64,000 bases of DNA from Sva-07 sp963698565. Its GTDB lineage: Bacteria; Actinomycetota; Acidimicrobiia; Acidimicrobiales; Ilumatobacteraceae. This document shows, piece by piece, positions 47,768 to 58,604 of the stretch (position 1 is the stretch's first letter; each line of letters starts with the position of its first letter). Location of the stretch: NCBI GenBank assembly GCA_963698565.1, contig CAVORH010000006.1:124001-188000 (forward strand). The letters run 5' to 3'. The translations under genes were made by a program, and so were the position numbers. Under the pieces are notes generated by a model that did no database searches, was not told the DNA's origin, and saw only the letters and a list, made by a program, of their open reading frames with translations.

Positions 47768-49146
47768 TCAGGTGGCGTCGTGGTGCGGCCACGGACTCGG
47801 GACGGTCAGGCCACTTCGCTCGAGCAGGCCCCGCTGGCGGTCGGCGGCCTCGGCGAACAGTGCGTCGGTGTCCAGGGTGAGCACCCGGCCGTCGCCGACG
47901 ACGTGCCGGCCGGCGATGTAGACATCGCGGACGCTGCGCCCGTCGGTGCCCCACACCAGTTGCGTGGCGATCTCACCAGCGCGGCGACCAGCCGGGGGTG
48001 TCGGTTCGGTGAATCACCAGGTCGGCCTGCTTCCCGGGCTCGATCGACCCGATGCGGTCGCCGAGCCCGATCGCTTCGGCGCCGCCGATCGTCGCCAGCG
48101 CGAACACCTCGTGCGCGCCGAATCTCGTCGGGTCGAGGCGAGCGTCGCGGGCGATCCCGGCGGCGAGTGCGGCCGTGCGCAGCACGTCGATCGAGTCGCC
48201 GGCGTTCGCAGCGTCGCAGCCGAGCGCCACCCGGCCGCCACGCTCGACGATCTCGGCGTGGCGGCTGTTCGCGAACACGCCCTGTCCGAGGCGAAGATAC
48301 GCCCACGGGCAGTAGGCGATCGCCGTACCGGACGAGAGCACGAGGTCGACCTCGGCGTCGTCGAGCCAGACGCCATGGCCGATCAGCAGGTGCTCGCCGA
48401 GCACCCCGAGGTCGTCGAGATGCTCGACCGGGCGTCGACCCGACCGCTCGAGGTAGCGCTCGGGGTCGGACGAGGTGGGCGACAGGTGCATCGTCATCCC
48501 GGTGCCGAGTTCACGGGCGAGGTCGGCCGCGCCGGCGAGCAACGCATCCGAGGCGAGGTCGTGACCGACCAGCGTCACCCAGCCCTCGACCAGGCCGCCC
48601 GACGGGTACGCCTCGACCATCGCGCGTTGCCGGTCGAGTACCTCCGGTGCCGGCGCCGCGTACGGGACCGGCGTCGATGTCCCAGCCCCACACCCCGATC
48701 GTTCGCGCAGTCCGACGGTCTGGAGCCCTCCGCGACGGCGTCAGCGTCGGCGACGGTGCCGGCCTCGACCACCGTGGTCACGCCGTTGAGCACCGCCTCG
48801 ACCGCGGCGACCATGGCCGACACCTCGTCGTCGCGCGTTTCGTGGGCGTCGTGGATCGGCACCGACCAGTCGAAGATCGCCGCACCGGACGGCAACAGTC
48901 GGGGATGCAGCACCGAACCAGCGGATCACCGGTGAGGTGCTGGTGGGCATCGATCATCCCGGGCGTCACGACGCAACCAGCGACGTCGACGATCGTGGCG
49001 TCGGGGTGCGCAGCCGACAGCGCGGTCGTCGAACCGACCGCGACGATGCGTTCGCCGTCGAGGGCGACGGCCCCTCCGCGGAGCACATCGCGGGTGCGGT
49101 TCATCGTGACGACGTCGCCGCCGACGAGCATCGTCGGTCCGCTCAC
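47768..49146 (-). CDS. Second amidohydrolase of the SsnA/ATZ-TRZ type (frameshifts)
   Basis: About 458 residues. It starts GTG 49146 (MSGPTMLVGGDVVTMNRTRDVL cited as MSGPTML to TRDVL). Metal sites: HQH in GMIDAHQHLTGDPL, His in GTGMTMHLSP, HGVWLDD, and Asp in VALGCDAANAGDS. The C-terminal piece GKQADLVIHRTD is also present. Frames change near 48915, 48680 and 47990. It is a paralogue of the amidohydrolase at 43105-44565. The two may act on successive intermediates or on related substrates. It overlaps the permease gene upstream (GTGA). Confidence 0.82.
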
Positions 49147-50075
49147 TTCAACCCGCGTATGAAGGGTTGCGCCAGCGCGTGCGGGGCCGCACCCGTGTCG
49201 CGAAGATCGACATGGCGAGAATCGTCACGACGAACGGCAGCGATGCCAGCAGGTCGCCGTCGAGCTCGTAGCCGAGCACGGGCAGCGACAAGCGGAACGA
49301 GCGCACCGCCCGAACAGCAGACAGCCCGCGATCGTGCCGCGGAGCGTCCAGCCGCCGAAGATCACCGCGGCGATGCGATGAACCCGCGTCCGCCGATCAT
49401 CGAGTCCTCGAACCGGCCGACGGCGGCGAGCAGGAGGTACGCGCCGCCGAGCCCGGCGGTCAGCCCGGCGAGGTAGATCGCCTGACGGCGGCGCGTGTTG
49501 ACGTGGAGACCCGACACGTCGGCCGCCTGCGGGTCCTCGCCGATGGCCCGCACCTCGAGGCCCCACCGGGTCCGGTACACGAGCCACCAGACGAGCGGGA
49601 CGAGCGGGTAGACCAGGTAGAGCGGCCACGGCTGGTCGAACAGCGCCGGGCCGACCAGCGGGATGTCCGAGAGCAGCGGGATCGCACGTGGACGCGGCCG
49701 CGAGTGACCGGGTCGAGGTCGGACGCCAGGAAGCCGACGAGTCCGAGCACGAGCACGTTGAGCACCAGCCCGACGACGAACTGGTCGGCGGCAGGCGGTG
49801 ACTGATGTTCGCCTGCACCGAGCGCGACGAGCAGGCCGGCGAGCGCCGCAGACGAGCGCCACCACGTCGTGCCGGTGAGTCGTCGCCGACGGCCGCGGCG
49901 AACGCTCCGGCGAGCATCATCCCCTCGAGCGAGATGTTGATCGTGCCCGCCTTCTCGGCCACGAGCTCACCCGAGGCGCCGAAGGCAGCAGCACGACCGC
50001 GAGCGTGACCGCGTTGCGGTACGCGCTCTCTTCGTGGTCGCGATGTCGCCGAGGGCGACAGAAGTCGCCCATCAT
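49143..50075 (-). CDS. BMP-type ABC transporter permease (second permease, frameshifted)
   Basis: About 310 residues, the usual length. ASGELVAEKAGTINISLEGMMLAGAF (ends ASGELVAEK, GMMLAGAF) is the signature of the second permease of nucleoside/BMP importers. QANISHRLP and the C-terminal IFGGWTLRGTIAGCLLF follow. Many single-base shifts break it (at least six). ATG 50075 overlaps the stop of the first permease (ATGA). It carries the compound bound by the BMP protein across the membrane. Confidence 0.78.
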
Positions 50076-51236
50076 GGCGCCCGTCACGCGCGGCGAGCGC
50101 GCGGCGGCGCTCGCGGAGGTAGAGGATCGCCGGCGGTATCAGGAGCGCCAGGACGAGCAGTCCCTGCACGACGTCGGCGATCTGGCGCTCGACGCCGGTG
50201 GCGGCGAGGAAGCCGGAACCGGTCCGCAGCCTGCCGAACACGAGCGCCACGATCATCGCGACCGGACCCGCTGGCGGGCGACGAGCGCGACGAGCAGCCC
50301 GCGAAGCCGATCCCGACGCCGAATTCGGGGACGAGCTGGTAGTTGCCGAAGTCGCCACCGGCGAGCATCATCCCGCCGGCGAGGCCGGCGAACCACCGGA
50401 GACCAACATCGCCCCGACCCGTAGCGCCGATCGGACCCCGGCGCGCTGGGCCGTGCGGGGTTCCGGCCGAGCATCCCGATCCGGAACCCCACGAGGACCG
50501 TGCGAGGACGATCGCAGGATCGCCGCCACGGCGAGGGCGACGAAGACCGAGATCGGGAACTCGTTGCCGAACACCGTGACCCGTGGGAGTCGGGTGTCGG
50601 CGGCGAGCGGTTCGCTCACTGTTGCGGTTGGCCCGCCCCTCGCGAGGCGGGCGAGCAGGATCCACGTGTGCGGAGACCGCAGCCCATCAGCTGGGCCGCA
50701 ACCGTGCCCATCAGCAGCGTGGTCAGCACCTCGGGGACCTTGCGCCAGTACCGCAGACACCGGCGATGCCGGCCCAGATCGCACCGCCGACGACGCCGAC
50801 ACGATCGAGCAGCGACCAACACGACGGGCCCGGCCCGCCGAGCCCGGCGCCGACGTAGGCGGCGAAACAGGCGCCCATGACCAGCTGGCCCTCCTGGCCG
50901 ATGTTGACCAGGCCGGCCCGCGGCTGACGATCGTGCCCAGCGCGACGAGCAGGATCGGAGCGGCGACGCCGAGCGTTCAGCCCCATCGGCCGGGCTCGCG
51001 CAGGCTGCCGTCGAGCAGCGGCGGTGAACACGTTGGTCCACGAGCCGCCGGTGAGCGCGACGAGCACGCCGCGATGGCGAGCGCGGCTGCGATGCGACAC
51101 GACGTAGAGGATGACGACCTCGCCCGGACGTGAACCGAATCGCGGCGACCGGCGCGGGCGTGCGGCACGGCGGCGACTCGGCAGGTCGGGGGACGAGCGC
51201 TCGCGCGTGGTCGACGTCGCGCCGCGGTCCTCGCGG

Positions 51237-51240
<4 letters not shown>
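50072..51240 (-). CDS. BMP-type ABC transporter permease (first permease, frameshifted)
   Basis: About 388 residues. It starts with the ATG at 51240 in a Thr/Arg-rich N-terminus. Recognisable pieces are GLVNIGQEGQLVMGACFAAYVGAGLG (ends GLVNIGQEG, YVGAGLG), the permease signature, then FAGLAGGMMLAGGDFGNYQL and the last part ADVVQGLLVLALLIPPAILYL. Frames change every 100-200 bases. The length is normal. The start overlaps the ATPase stop. Confidence 0.75.
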
Positions 51241-52829
<1,589 letters not shown>

Positions 52830-52837
<8 letters not shown>

Positions 52838-54023
52838 CGTACGCCTCGCCGGCGATGCGCCGAGGTGATCGGCGAGCTCGCCGCTGGCGACCAGGGCGTA
52901 GGCATCGTCCATCGCGTCCTGCTGCTCGGGGGTGGCGTCGCAGATCACCGCACCGGCTCGGGGTCCTCACCCGGAGAAGACGATGATGTCGCCCTCGTTG
53001 AACGAGCCGTCGACGATCAGCGGGAAGACCGCCCGGACGTAGTCGCCACCGTCGAACTGGACGGCGATGTCCTAGTGAGGTCTCCTCGCGGGTGCAGACG
53101 TCCGACGCGCCGGCGCTCATGGTGATGAGGCCGGCCTCGTTGGCCAGCTGGACGACCGGCTCGTGGGCGCCACCGAGGTACGGGTAGACGGCGTCGGCGC
53201 CCTCGTCGACGGCGTTCTGAAGGCCGCGGTGGCGTTCGGCGATGTTGTCGAAGTCGAACGGGAAGTCACCGGTCGGCACGTAGGTCATCGTGAACGACTC
53301 GGTCGACCGTCTCGAGACCGAGCTCGAACGCGAGGTACGTGCTCGATCTCGAAGCCGAGGTCGCAGCAGCCGAGGAAGTCGACCGAGTCGCCGCCGCCTC
53401 GTGCAGCGGAGCCCGGTCGCGTACACCGGCGGTGTAGTCGATGTCGGCACCGTTGTCGGCTCTGGAGGTAGACCCGGCGTCTCCGGGAAGCCGGCACCGC
53501 AGTTGCAGTACCAGAAGATGTCGGGGTACTGCTCGGCGAGGTCGGGCAGCGGCTCGGCGATCTCGCTCGCTCCGACGATGATGATGTCGACGCCCTGCTG
53601 GGCGAGGTTCGCGAGGTCGGTCGCGGCGTCGGCGGCGTCGATGTTGTCGACGACGATCAGCTCGCCGAATCCGTTCTCGGCGGAGAAGTGCTCCGCCGCT
53701 TCGACGACTGCCTGGTAGTAGGCACCGTCGTCGCGGGGACCGGCGGCGGCGATGCCGATGACGACCTCGCCGTCGCCGTTGGCGTCGAACGCCAAGATGT
53801 CTCCGCTCCCGACGACGCGTCGGTGGTCTCGGCATCGCGTCGGTGGTCTCGGCATCGCGTCCGTGGTCTCGGCCGCGCCTCGGTGCTGGCGGGCGCTCGG
53901 TCGCCGTCGCTCCGCTGCCCGAGTCGTCGTCGCTGCCGCAGGCCGCGAGCACGAGCGCGCAGGCGGCAAGGCCGGCGACCGCTCCGTGGAGACGGCTACG
54001 CCGTCGCTGGTCCTCGTGTTCAT
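52830..54023 (-). CDS. BMP-family substrate-binding lipoprotein (frameshifts)
   Basis: About 395 residues. Start ATG 54023 has GAGGAGGAG about 10 bases upstream. After a frame change the signal peptide reads GAVAGLAACALVLAACG, a lipobox (LAAC). Mature part: VVIGIAAAGPRDDGAYYQAVVEAAE (ends VVIGIAAAG, VVEAAE), LANLAQQGVDIIIVGASEIAE, ADAVYPYLGGAHEPVVQLANEAGL. Its end is ICDATPEQQDAMDDAYALVAS in another frame, then AGEAYGG. The family (Bmp/PnrA/Med) binds nucleosides, purines or autoinducers. The linker contains a 20-base tandem repeat. An operator copy sits 23-39 bases upstream. Confidence 0.82.
53820..53879. repeat. 20-bp tandem repeat in the BMP-protein linker
   Basis: About three units of gcgtcggtggtctcggcatc (the last diverged). 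The 20-base period shifts the frame at every unit; a 21-base period would code for a Thr/Asp/Ala/Glu linker. Confidence 0.8.
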
Positions 54024-54045
54024 CGCTGGTTCTCCTCCTCGTTGT

Positions 54046-54062
54046 GGCCTGATGGTCAGACC
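54046..54062 (+). promoter_or_regulatory. Operator motif, copy 3
   Basis: GGCCTGATGGTCAGACC, one mismatch. It contains ATGGTCAGACCAT and lies between the Rieske gene and the BMP-protein gene, ahead of the transporter unit. Confidence 0.78.
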
Positions 54063-54111
54063 ATTCGGCGATGGTAATCATCGCAGATTTCGTGGGTGTT
54101 ACGGGACGACG

Positions 54112-55328
54112 TCAGCTCGAAGCAACGCCGTCGAGATGCCGCCGATAGCGCTGCACGAGCCAGCGGTTGAATTGCACGTGGCTCTCCTCCTGCCACGAGT
54201 AGCGACCACGGGGAGCGAACCGCGAACGCAGGCCCCGCTGGACCTTCGTGGTCGCGTCCTGGTCCTGCTCGACGAACACCTGCACCCCGACGTCGGACAG
54301 CGTCAGCTTGTGCTCGAACAACGGGTCGTCGAGCGCTGAAGGGTGGAAGAGGTAGCCGATCTCGACATCGATCGTCTCCGGTCCGGTCGGACGCACCAGG
54401 AAGAAGAAGCACTGGTCGGGGGCCGTGCCGAAGCAGAGGGTCGGTGGGATCAGCGCGAACGTCGAGCGGGTTCGCTCCTCGTCGGTCAGCTTCGGGAACA
54501 CCGGCATGATCGAACGGTGCGTCGCGTTGAAGCCGCCGTCGATGTGGGTGTACCACCGGCCCGGAAGACGACGTTCGCGTCGGGGTCGTACTCCACCGGG
54601 AACTCGCTGAGGTTGCTCGGACAGAAGTCCTGCACGTACTGGTGGAGGCGGTTGGCGTGGTAGCCGTCGTTGAAGTTCTCGAACATCACCTTCCAGTTCC
54701 ACGGCAGGTTCTCGAGCGTGAAGGTCCCCGGGCACACCGCGTCGGCGAGGTCGTAGTTGGCCGACGTACGGCTCGTACTGGGCCAGCGTCGGGCCGAGCG
54801 GCGGCGCTTCGGTGTCGAGGTTGACGAACACGAAGCCCTGCCACAGCTCGACCGCGAGCGGCGGCAGCCCGTACTCCGACTTGTCGAAGTCGACGGTGCG
54901 CTCCATCGCCGGCGCGCCGAGCAGACGGCCGTCGAGCCCGTAGTTCCAGTGGTGGTACGGGCACTTGAACGTCGTCGAGTTGCCCTCGCCGTCGCAGACC
55001 TGCATCGCCCGGTGCTGACACACCGCAGACAGGCGTGGACGTCACCGGCCTTGTCGCGGACGACGATGATCGGCTCGTCGCAGATCGTGACCGTGAACCA
55101 GTCGCCGGGCTGGGGGATCCGCTCGGCGCGCCCGACACAGAGCCACTCCCTGGCGTACAGCGCGTCGCGTTCGAACTCGAGCACGTCGGGGGAGGTGTAG
55201 AGCTCCGGCGGGAGTGTCATCGCATCGGCGACGTCGACGATCGACGCGTCGAGATCAGCCATCAGCGCGTCGACCCCTTGCGGTCGACTGCCGGTTCGTC
55301 GGATGCTGACTCGTTCGGTACTGGTCAC
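54112..55328 (-). CDS. Rieske oxygenase, ring-hydroxylating alpha-type (frameshifts)
   Basis: About 405 residues. The Rieske site is CQHRAMQV (C-x-H) and CPYHHWNYG (C-x2-H). The catalytic iron region is FENFNDGYHANRLHQYVQDF (ends FENFNDGYH, LHQYV), with the DGYHxxxxH spacing of the large aromatic-ring oxygenase alpha subunits. The start is the GTG at 55328, overlapping the ligase stop. Frame changes near 55010, 54760 and 54560 cancel or return. No beta subunit, ferredoxin or reductase is encoded nearby. It differs in class from the Rieske protein at 35683-36666, so two distinct oxidations are likely. Confidence 0.83.
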
Positions 55329-56974
55329 GGGGAGGCCTCCGTCTGGTCGGGACTGATGGGCGGGTGGAGCGAGCCGGCGGACGATGCATCAGCACCGCCG
55401 CGCGCCGCTTCGGTGAGCAGGAACTTGCGGATCTTGCCCACGCTGGTGCGAGGAAGGTCGACGACGATCTCGTACCGGTGGGGACGCTTCGCCTTGCCGA
55501 GGCGCGACTCGGCCCATGCCTTGAGCTCGGCGACGAACTCGGCGAGCTCGTCGGGCTGGTCGATGATGCCGACACCGGGCGACGCGGCGGGCACCACGAA
55601 TGCGACCGGCACCTCGTCACGGATCGGGTCCGGTGCGCCGACGACAACGGCGTCGAGCACGGCGGGATGTTCCATGAGCGCGGACTCGACCTCGACCACC
55701 GAGACGTTCTCGCCCGACACCTTCAACACGTCGGCTCGGCGACCGTCGAAGTGGAAGCGTCCGTCGTCGGCGCGCCACGCGCGGTCGCCGGTGAGGAACC
55801 AGCCGTCACGAAACGACGCCTCGGTGACCTCGGGGTCGTCGAGGTACTCGGCGAACAGCTCGATGCCACGTCGACCCCCGACGACGATCTCGCCGATCTC
55901 CCGTGGACGGCAGGTGTCGCCGTTGGCGTCGACGATGTCGACAGCGCACCCTCGGGTGACGTCGCCCATCGTGTCGGGACGAGGGTCGTCCGGTCGATCG
56001 GTGAGCACCGCCGGGATCGTCTCGGTCATCCCGTAGAGCTGACGCGGTCGGCATCCGAACCACTCGGACAGCGTCTCGTACTGGTCGACAGCGAGGTTCT
56101 GGGCGAACCAGCAGTGCCGGAGCCGCAGCTCCGGGCCGCCGGGATCGGCTGGGCCGCCTCGGGCGAGGATCATCCGCATCGGGCCGGCGAACAGGCTGGC
56201 ATGCGTCGCACCGTGCCGTGCAGCCTGCGCCACGAAACCGCTCGCGGAGAACGTGTGCATCAGCGCGACCCAGGCGCCGACCGCGATCGCCGAGGCGAAG
56301 GAGTAGTACTGCGCGTTCGCGTGGAAGAGCGGCAGGACGACCAGCTGGCGGTCGTCGGCACCCAGCTGCGCTGCCTCGGCCATCGTCGATCCGGCGAACG
56401 TGTAGTTGGCCTGCGTGATCACCACGCCCTTCGGTCGACCGGTCGTGCCGCTGGTGAACATCACCGCTGCCCGTCGCAGCGGATCCGTGACCGGTGCCGG
56501 GTCGAGGCCGACGGCGCCGACCAGGGTCGTGAGTTCGGCATCGGCCTCGTCGAGTTCGAACACGGTCGCGATGCGGCTCCCGGTGGCCGCCCCGGTCGCC
56601 GCCCGGTACACGGCGGCGCGATCGGCAGACACCAAGGCGACCGCCGGACGGGTTCGACCGATGTGGTCAGCCAACTCCGGAGCGGTCGCCATCGGATCGG
56701 ACGGCACGATCCAGGTCCCGAGTCTGGCCGCGGCGATCCAGGCCACCACGAACGCCGGCGAGTTCGTCAGCACCAGGTGGACCGGGGCGTCGGGACCGAC
56801 GCCTGCGTCGGCGAACGTCGACGCAACCCGGCTCGCCAGGTCGTCGAACGCTGCGTAGGTCCAGTCGGTCACCGTGCCGTCGGGCGCTTCGAAGGTCAGG
56901 AACGGACGCGCTCCATGAGCTTCGACCGTACGAGCCCACAGCTCGGAGAACGTGACCTCCCCCGCGGCGACCAT
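55325..56974 (-). CDS. AMP-forming acyl-CoA synthetase/ligase
   Basis: About 549 residues, intact. Motifs of the adenylate-forming family: MFTSGTTGRPKGVV (P-loop, A3), YGMTETIP (A5), GWFLTGDRAWRADDGRFHFDGR (ends GWFLTGD, HFDGR; A7-A8) and the C-terminal catalytic lysine in RTSVGKIRKFLL (A10). It activates a carboxylic acid to its CoA thioester; the family is related to crotonobetaine/carnitine-CoA ligase CaiC. I chose ATG 56974, 4 bases from the HyuB stop. Its stop overlaps the Rieske start (GTGA). It lies outside the frameshift tract. Confidence 0.9.
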   Translation of the reverse strand: MVAAGEVTFSELWARTVEAHGARPFLTFEAPDGTVTDWTYAAFDDLASRVASTFADAGVGPDAPVHLVLTNSPAFVVAWIAAARLGTWIVPSDPMATAPELADHIGRTRPAVALVSADRAAVYRAATGAATGSRIATVFELDEADAELTTLVGAVGLDPAPVTDPLRRAAVMFTSGTTGRPKGVVITQANYTFAGSTMAEAAQLGADDRQLVVLPLFHANAQYYSFASAIAVGAWVALMHTFSASGFVAQAARHGATHASLFAGPMRMILARGGPADPGGPELRLRHCWFAQNLAVDQYETLSEWFGCRPRQLYGMTETIPAVLTDRPDDPRPDTMGDVTRGCAVDIVDANGDTCRPREIGEIVVGGRRGIELFAEYLDDPEVTEASFRDGWFLTGDRAWRADDGRFHFDGRRADVLKVSGENVSVVEVESALMEHPAVLDAVVVGAPDPIRDEVPVAFVVPAASPGVGIIDQPDELAEFVAELKAWAESRLGKAKRPHRYEIVVDLPRTSVGKIRKFLLTEAARGGADASSAGSLHPPISPDQTEASP

Positions 56975-56978
56975 CGGT

Positions 56979-58604
56979 TCAGCCCGTGCCGCCGTTCGCG
57001 TCCCCGGTCGTCGCCGCGCCGTAGCCACCGCCACCAGGGAGATCCAGGCGCACGATGTCGCTCGGGCCGAGTGTCACCCTGGCCTGGGTGGTGACCGCTT
57101 CGCCGTTGACGCTGAATGCCCCGGCAGCACCGGGCTCGCCGCCGAACAGACCGAGCGGGGGTTCCGCGAGCCGACTGGTGACGGCGTTGAGTTGCCAGGG
57201 CCGCGTGGTGTCGACCTCGAACTCGATGGTCTGGCCGAGCCCGCCGGTCTGCGCACCTCGCCCACCGGAGCCTTCGCGCAGCGCCTTCCTGGTGAACCGG
57301 ATCGGTGCGGAGGCTTCGACGACCTCGATCGGAACGGCTGCGACCCCGGTGGGGTACGAGCAGGCATCGAGACCGGGCTTGGTCGCCCGTGCGCCGACAC
57401 CGCCGGCGTAGGTGAACATCGCCGTGATGAACGGGCTGCCGTCGTCGTGGTTGCCGCTGACCTGCATCGTCCACACCGCACCGGACCCCTCGGCCATGGC
57501 AGCCTCGGGCCTCACCTGTGCGAGCGCCTTGAGCAAGGCGTTGGGGAGGAACATGCCGACCACGTGGCGCGCGGTGCACGGCTGCGGAGACACCGCGTTC
57601 ACGATCGAGCCCTCGGGGGCGATCATCTCGATCGGGGCGAGGCTGCCGTGGTTGTTGGGAATGTCGGGGTTGAGCACCGACCGCACCGTGAACGTCGTGT
57701 AGGCGTGGGTGTAGTTCTTGACGACGTTGATGCCCCACGGGCTGGCGTCGGCGGAGCCGGTGTAGTCGACGATGATCGTGCCGGTGTCGGTGTCGACGGT
57801 GAGCGCGCACCGGATCTCGATCTCGCTGCCGTCGGCGAGGTCGAGCAGCGCCGACGACGTGTAGGTGCCGGCAGGGAGTTCCCGGATACCGGCGCGGGTC
57901 GCGTCCTCCGATCGCCGGATGATCTCGTCCGCGAGATCCTCGATGTCGTCGAGGTCGTGTTGGTCACACAGCGCCTGCAGTCGCTGCGCGCCGATCTCGC
58001 CCGACGCCATCTGTGCATGCAGGTCACCGCCCATGTGGTCGGGCTGGCGAACGTTGGACAGGATGAACTTCCAGACGTCGTCGTTGCGTTCGCCACGCTT
58101 CATCAGCTTGACGATCGGGATCCACAGTCCCTCTTCGAACACGTCACGTCCACCGGCGCCGATGCCGTAGCCACCGACGTCGGTGTGGTGGATGGTGGAA
58201 CCGAACAGCGCGATGATCCGCCCGCCCCGCCACACCGGGACGAGCACGGTCACGTCGAGCAACTGCCCGGCGGTCTTGTACGGGTCGTTGGTGATCAGGA
58301 TGTCGCCCTCGTCGAGGTCGTCGAGGGGATACTCGTCGAGGATGTTGACAACGGCCATCGCCAGGCTGTTGATGTGGCCCGGTGTACCGGTGACCGCCTG
58401 GGCGACCATGCGTCCGCGCCGGTCGAACACCGCGTTTGCCAGGTCGCCGGCCTCACGCACGATCGGGCTGAACGCCGATCGCTGCAGCGCCTTCGCCTGC
58501 TCGTTGACCGTCGCGATCAAACTCTGCCAACAGATCTCGAGTTCGATCGGATCGAACACGCGTGGGCCTTCGCCAGTCCGGGCGTCGTCGATCGTGGCGG
58601 TCAT
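56979..58604 (-). CDS. hyuB: Hydantoinase/oxoprolinase B-type subunit
   Basis: 541 residues. HyuB/acetone carboxylase alpha-like family: DPIELEICWQSLIATVNEQAKALQRSAFSPIVRE (ends DPIELEICW, SPIVRE), ILITNDPYKTAGQLLDVTVL, HHTDVGGYGIGAGG, WGINVVKNYTHAY, and the C-terminal LDLPGGGGYG. It partners HyuA in ATP-dependent opening of hydantoin, N-methylhydantoin or 5-oxoproline rings. It overlaps hyuA (ATGA). Intact, with normal length. Which ring is opened cannot be told from sequence. Confidence 0.9.
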   Translation of the reverse strand: MTATIDDARTGEGPRVFDPIELEICWQSLIATVNEQAKALQRSAFSPIVREAGDLANAVFDRRGRMVAQAVTGTPGHINSLAMAVVNILDEYPLDDLDEGDILITNDPYKTAGQLLDVTVLVPVWRGGRIIALFGSTIHHTDVGGYGIGAGGRDVFEEGLWIPIVKLMKRGERNDDVWKFILSNVRQPDHMGGDLHAQMASGEIGAQRLQALCDQHDLDDIEDLADEIIRRSEDATRAGIRELPAGTYTSSALLDLADGSEIEIRCALTVDTDTGTIIVDYTGSADASPWGINVVKNYTHAYTTFTVRSVLNPDIPNNHGSLAPIEMIAPEGSIVNAVSPQPCTARHVVGMFLPNALLKALAQVRPEAAMAEGSGAVWTMQVSGNHDDGSPFITAMFTYAGGVGARATKPGLDACSYPTGVAAVPIEVVEASAPIRFTRKALREGSGGRGAQTGGLGQTIEFEVDTTRPWQLNAVTSRLAEPPLGLFGGEPGAAGAFSVNGEAVTTQARVTLGPSDIVRLDLPGGGGYGAATTGDANGGTG

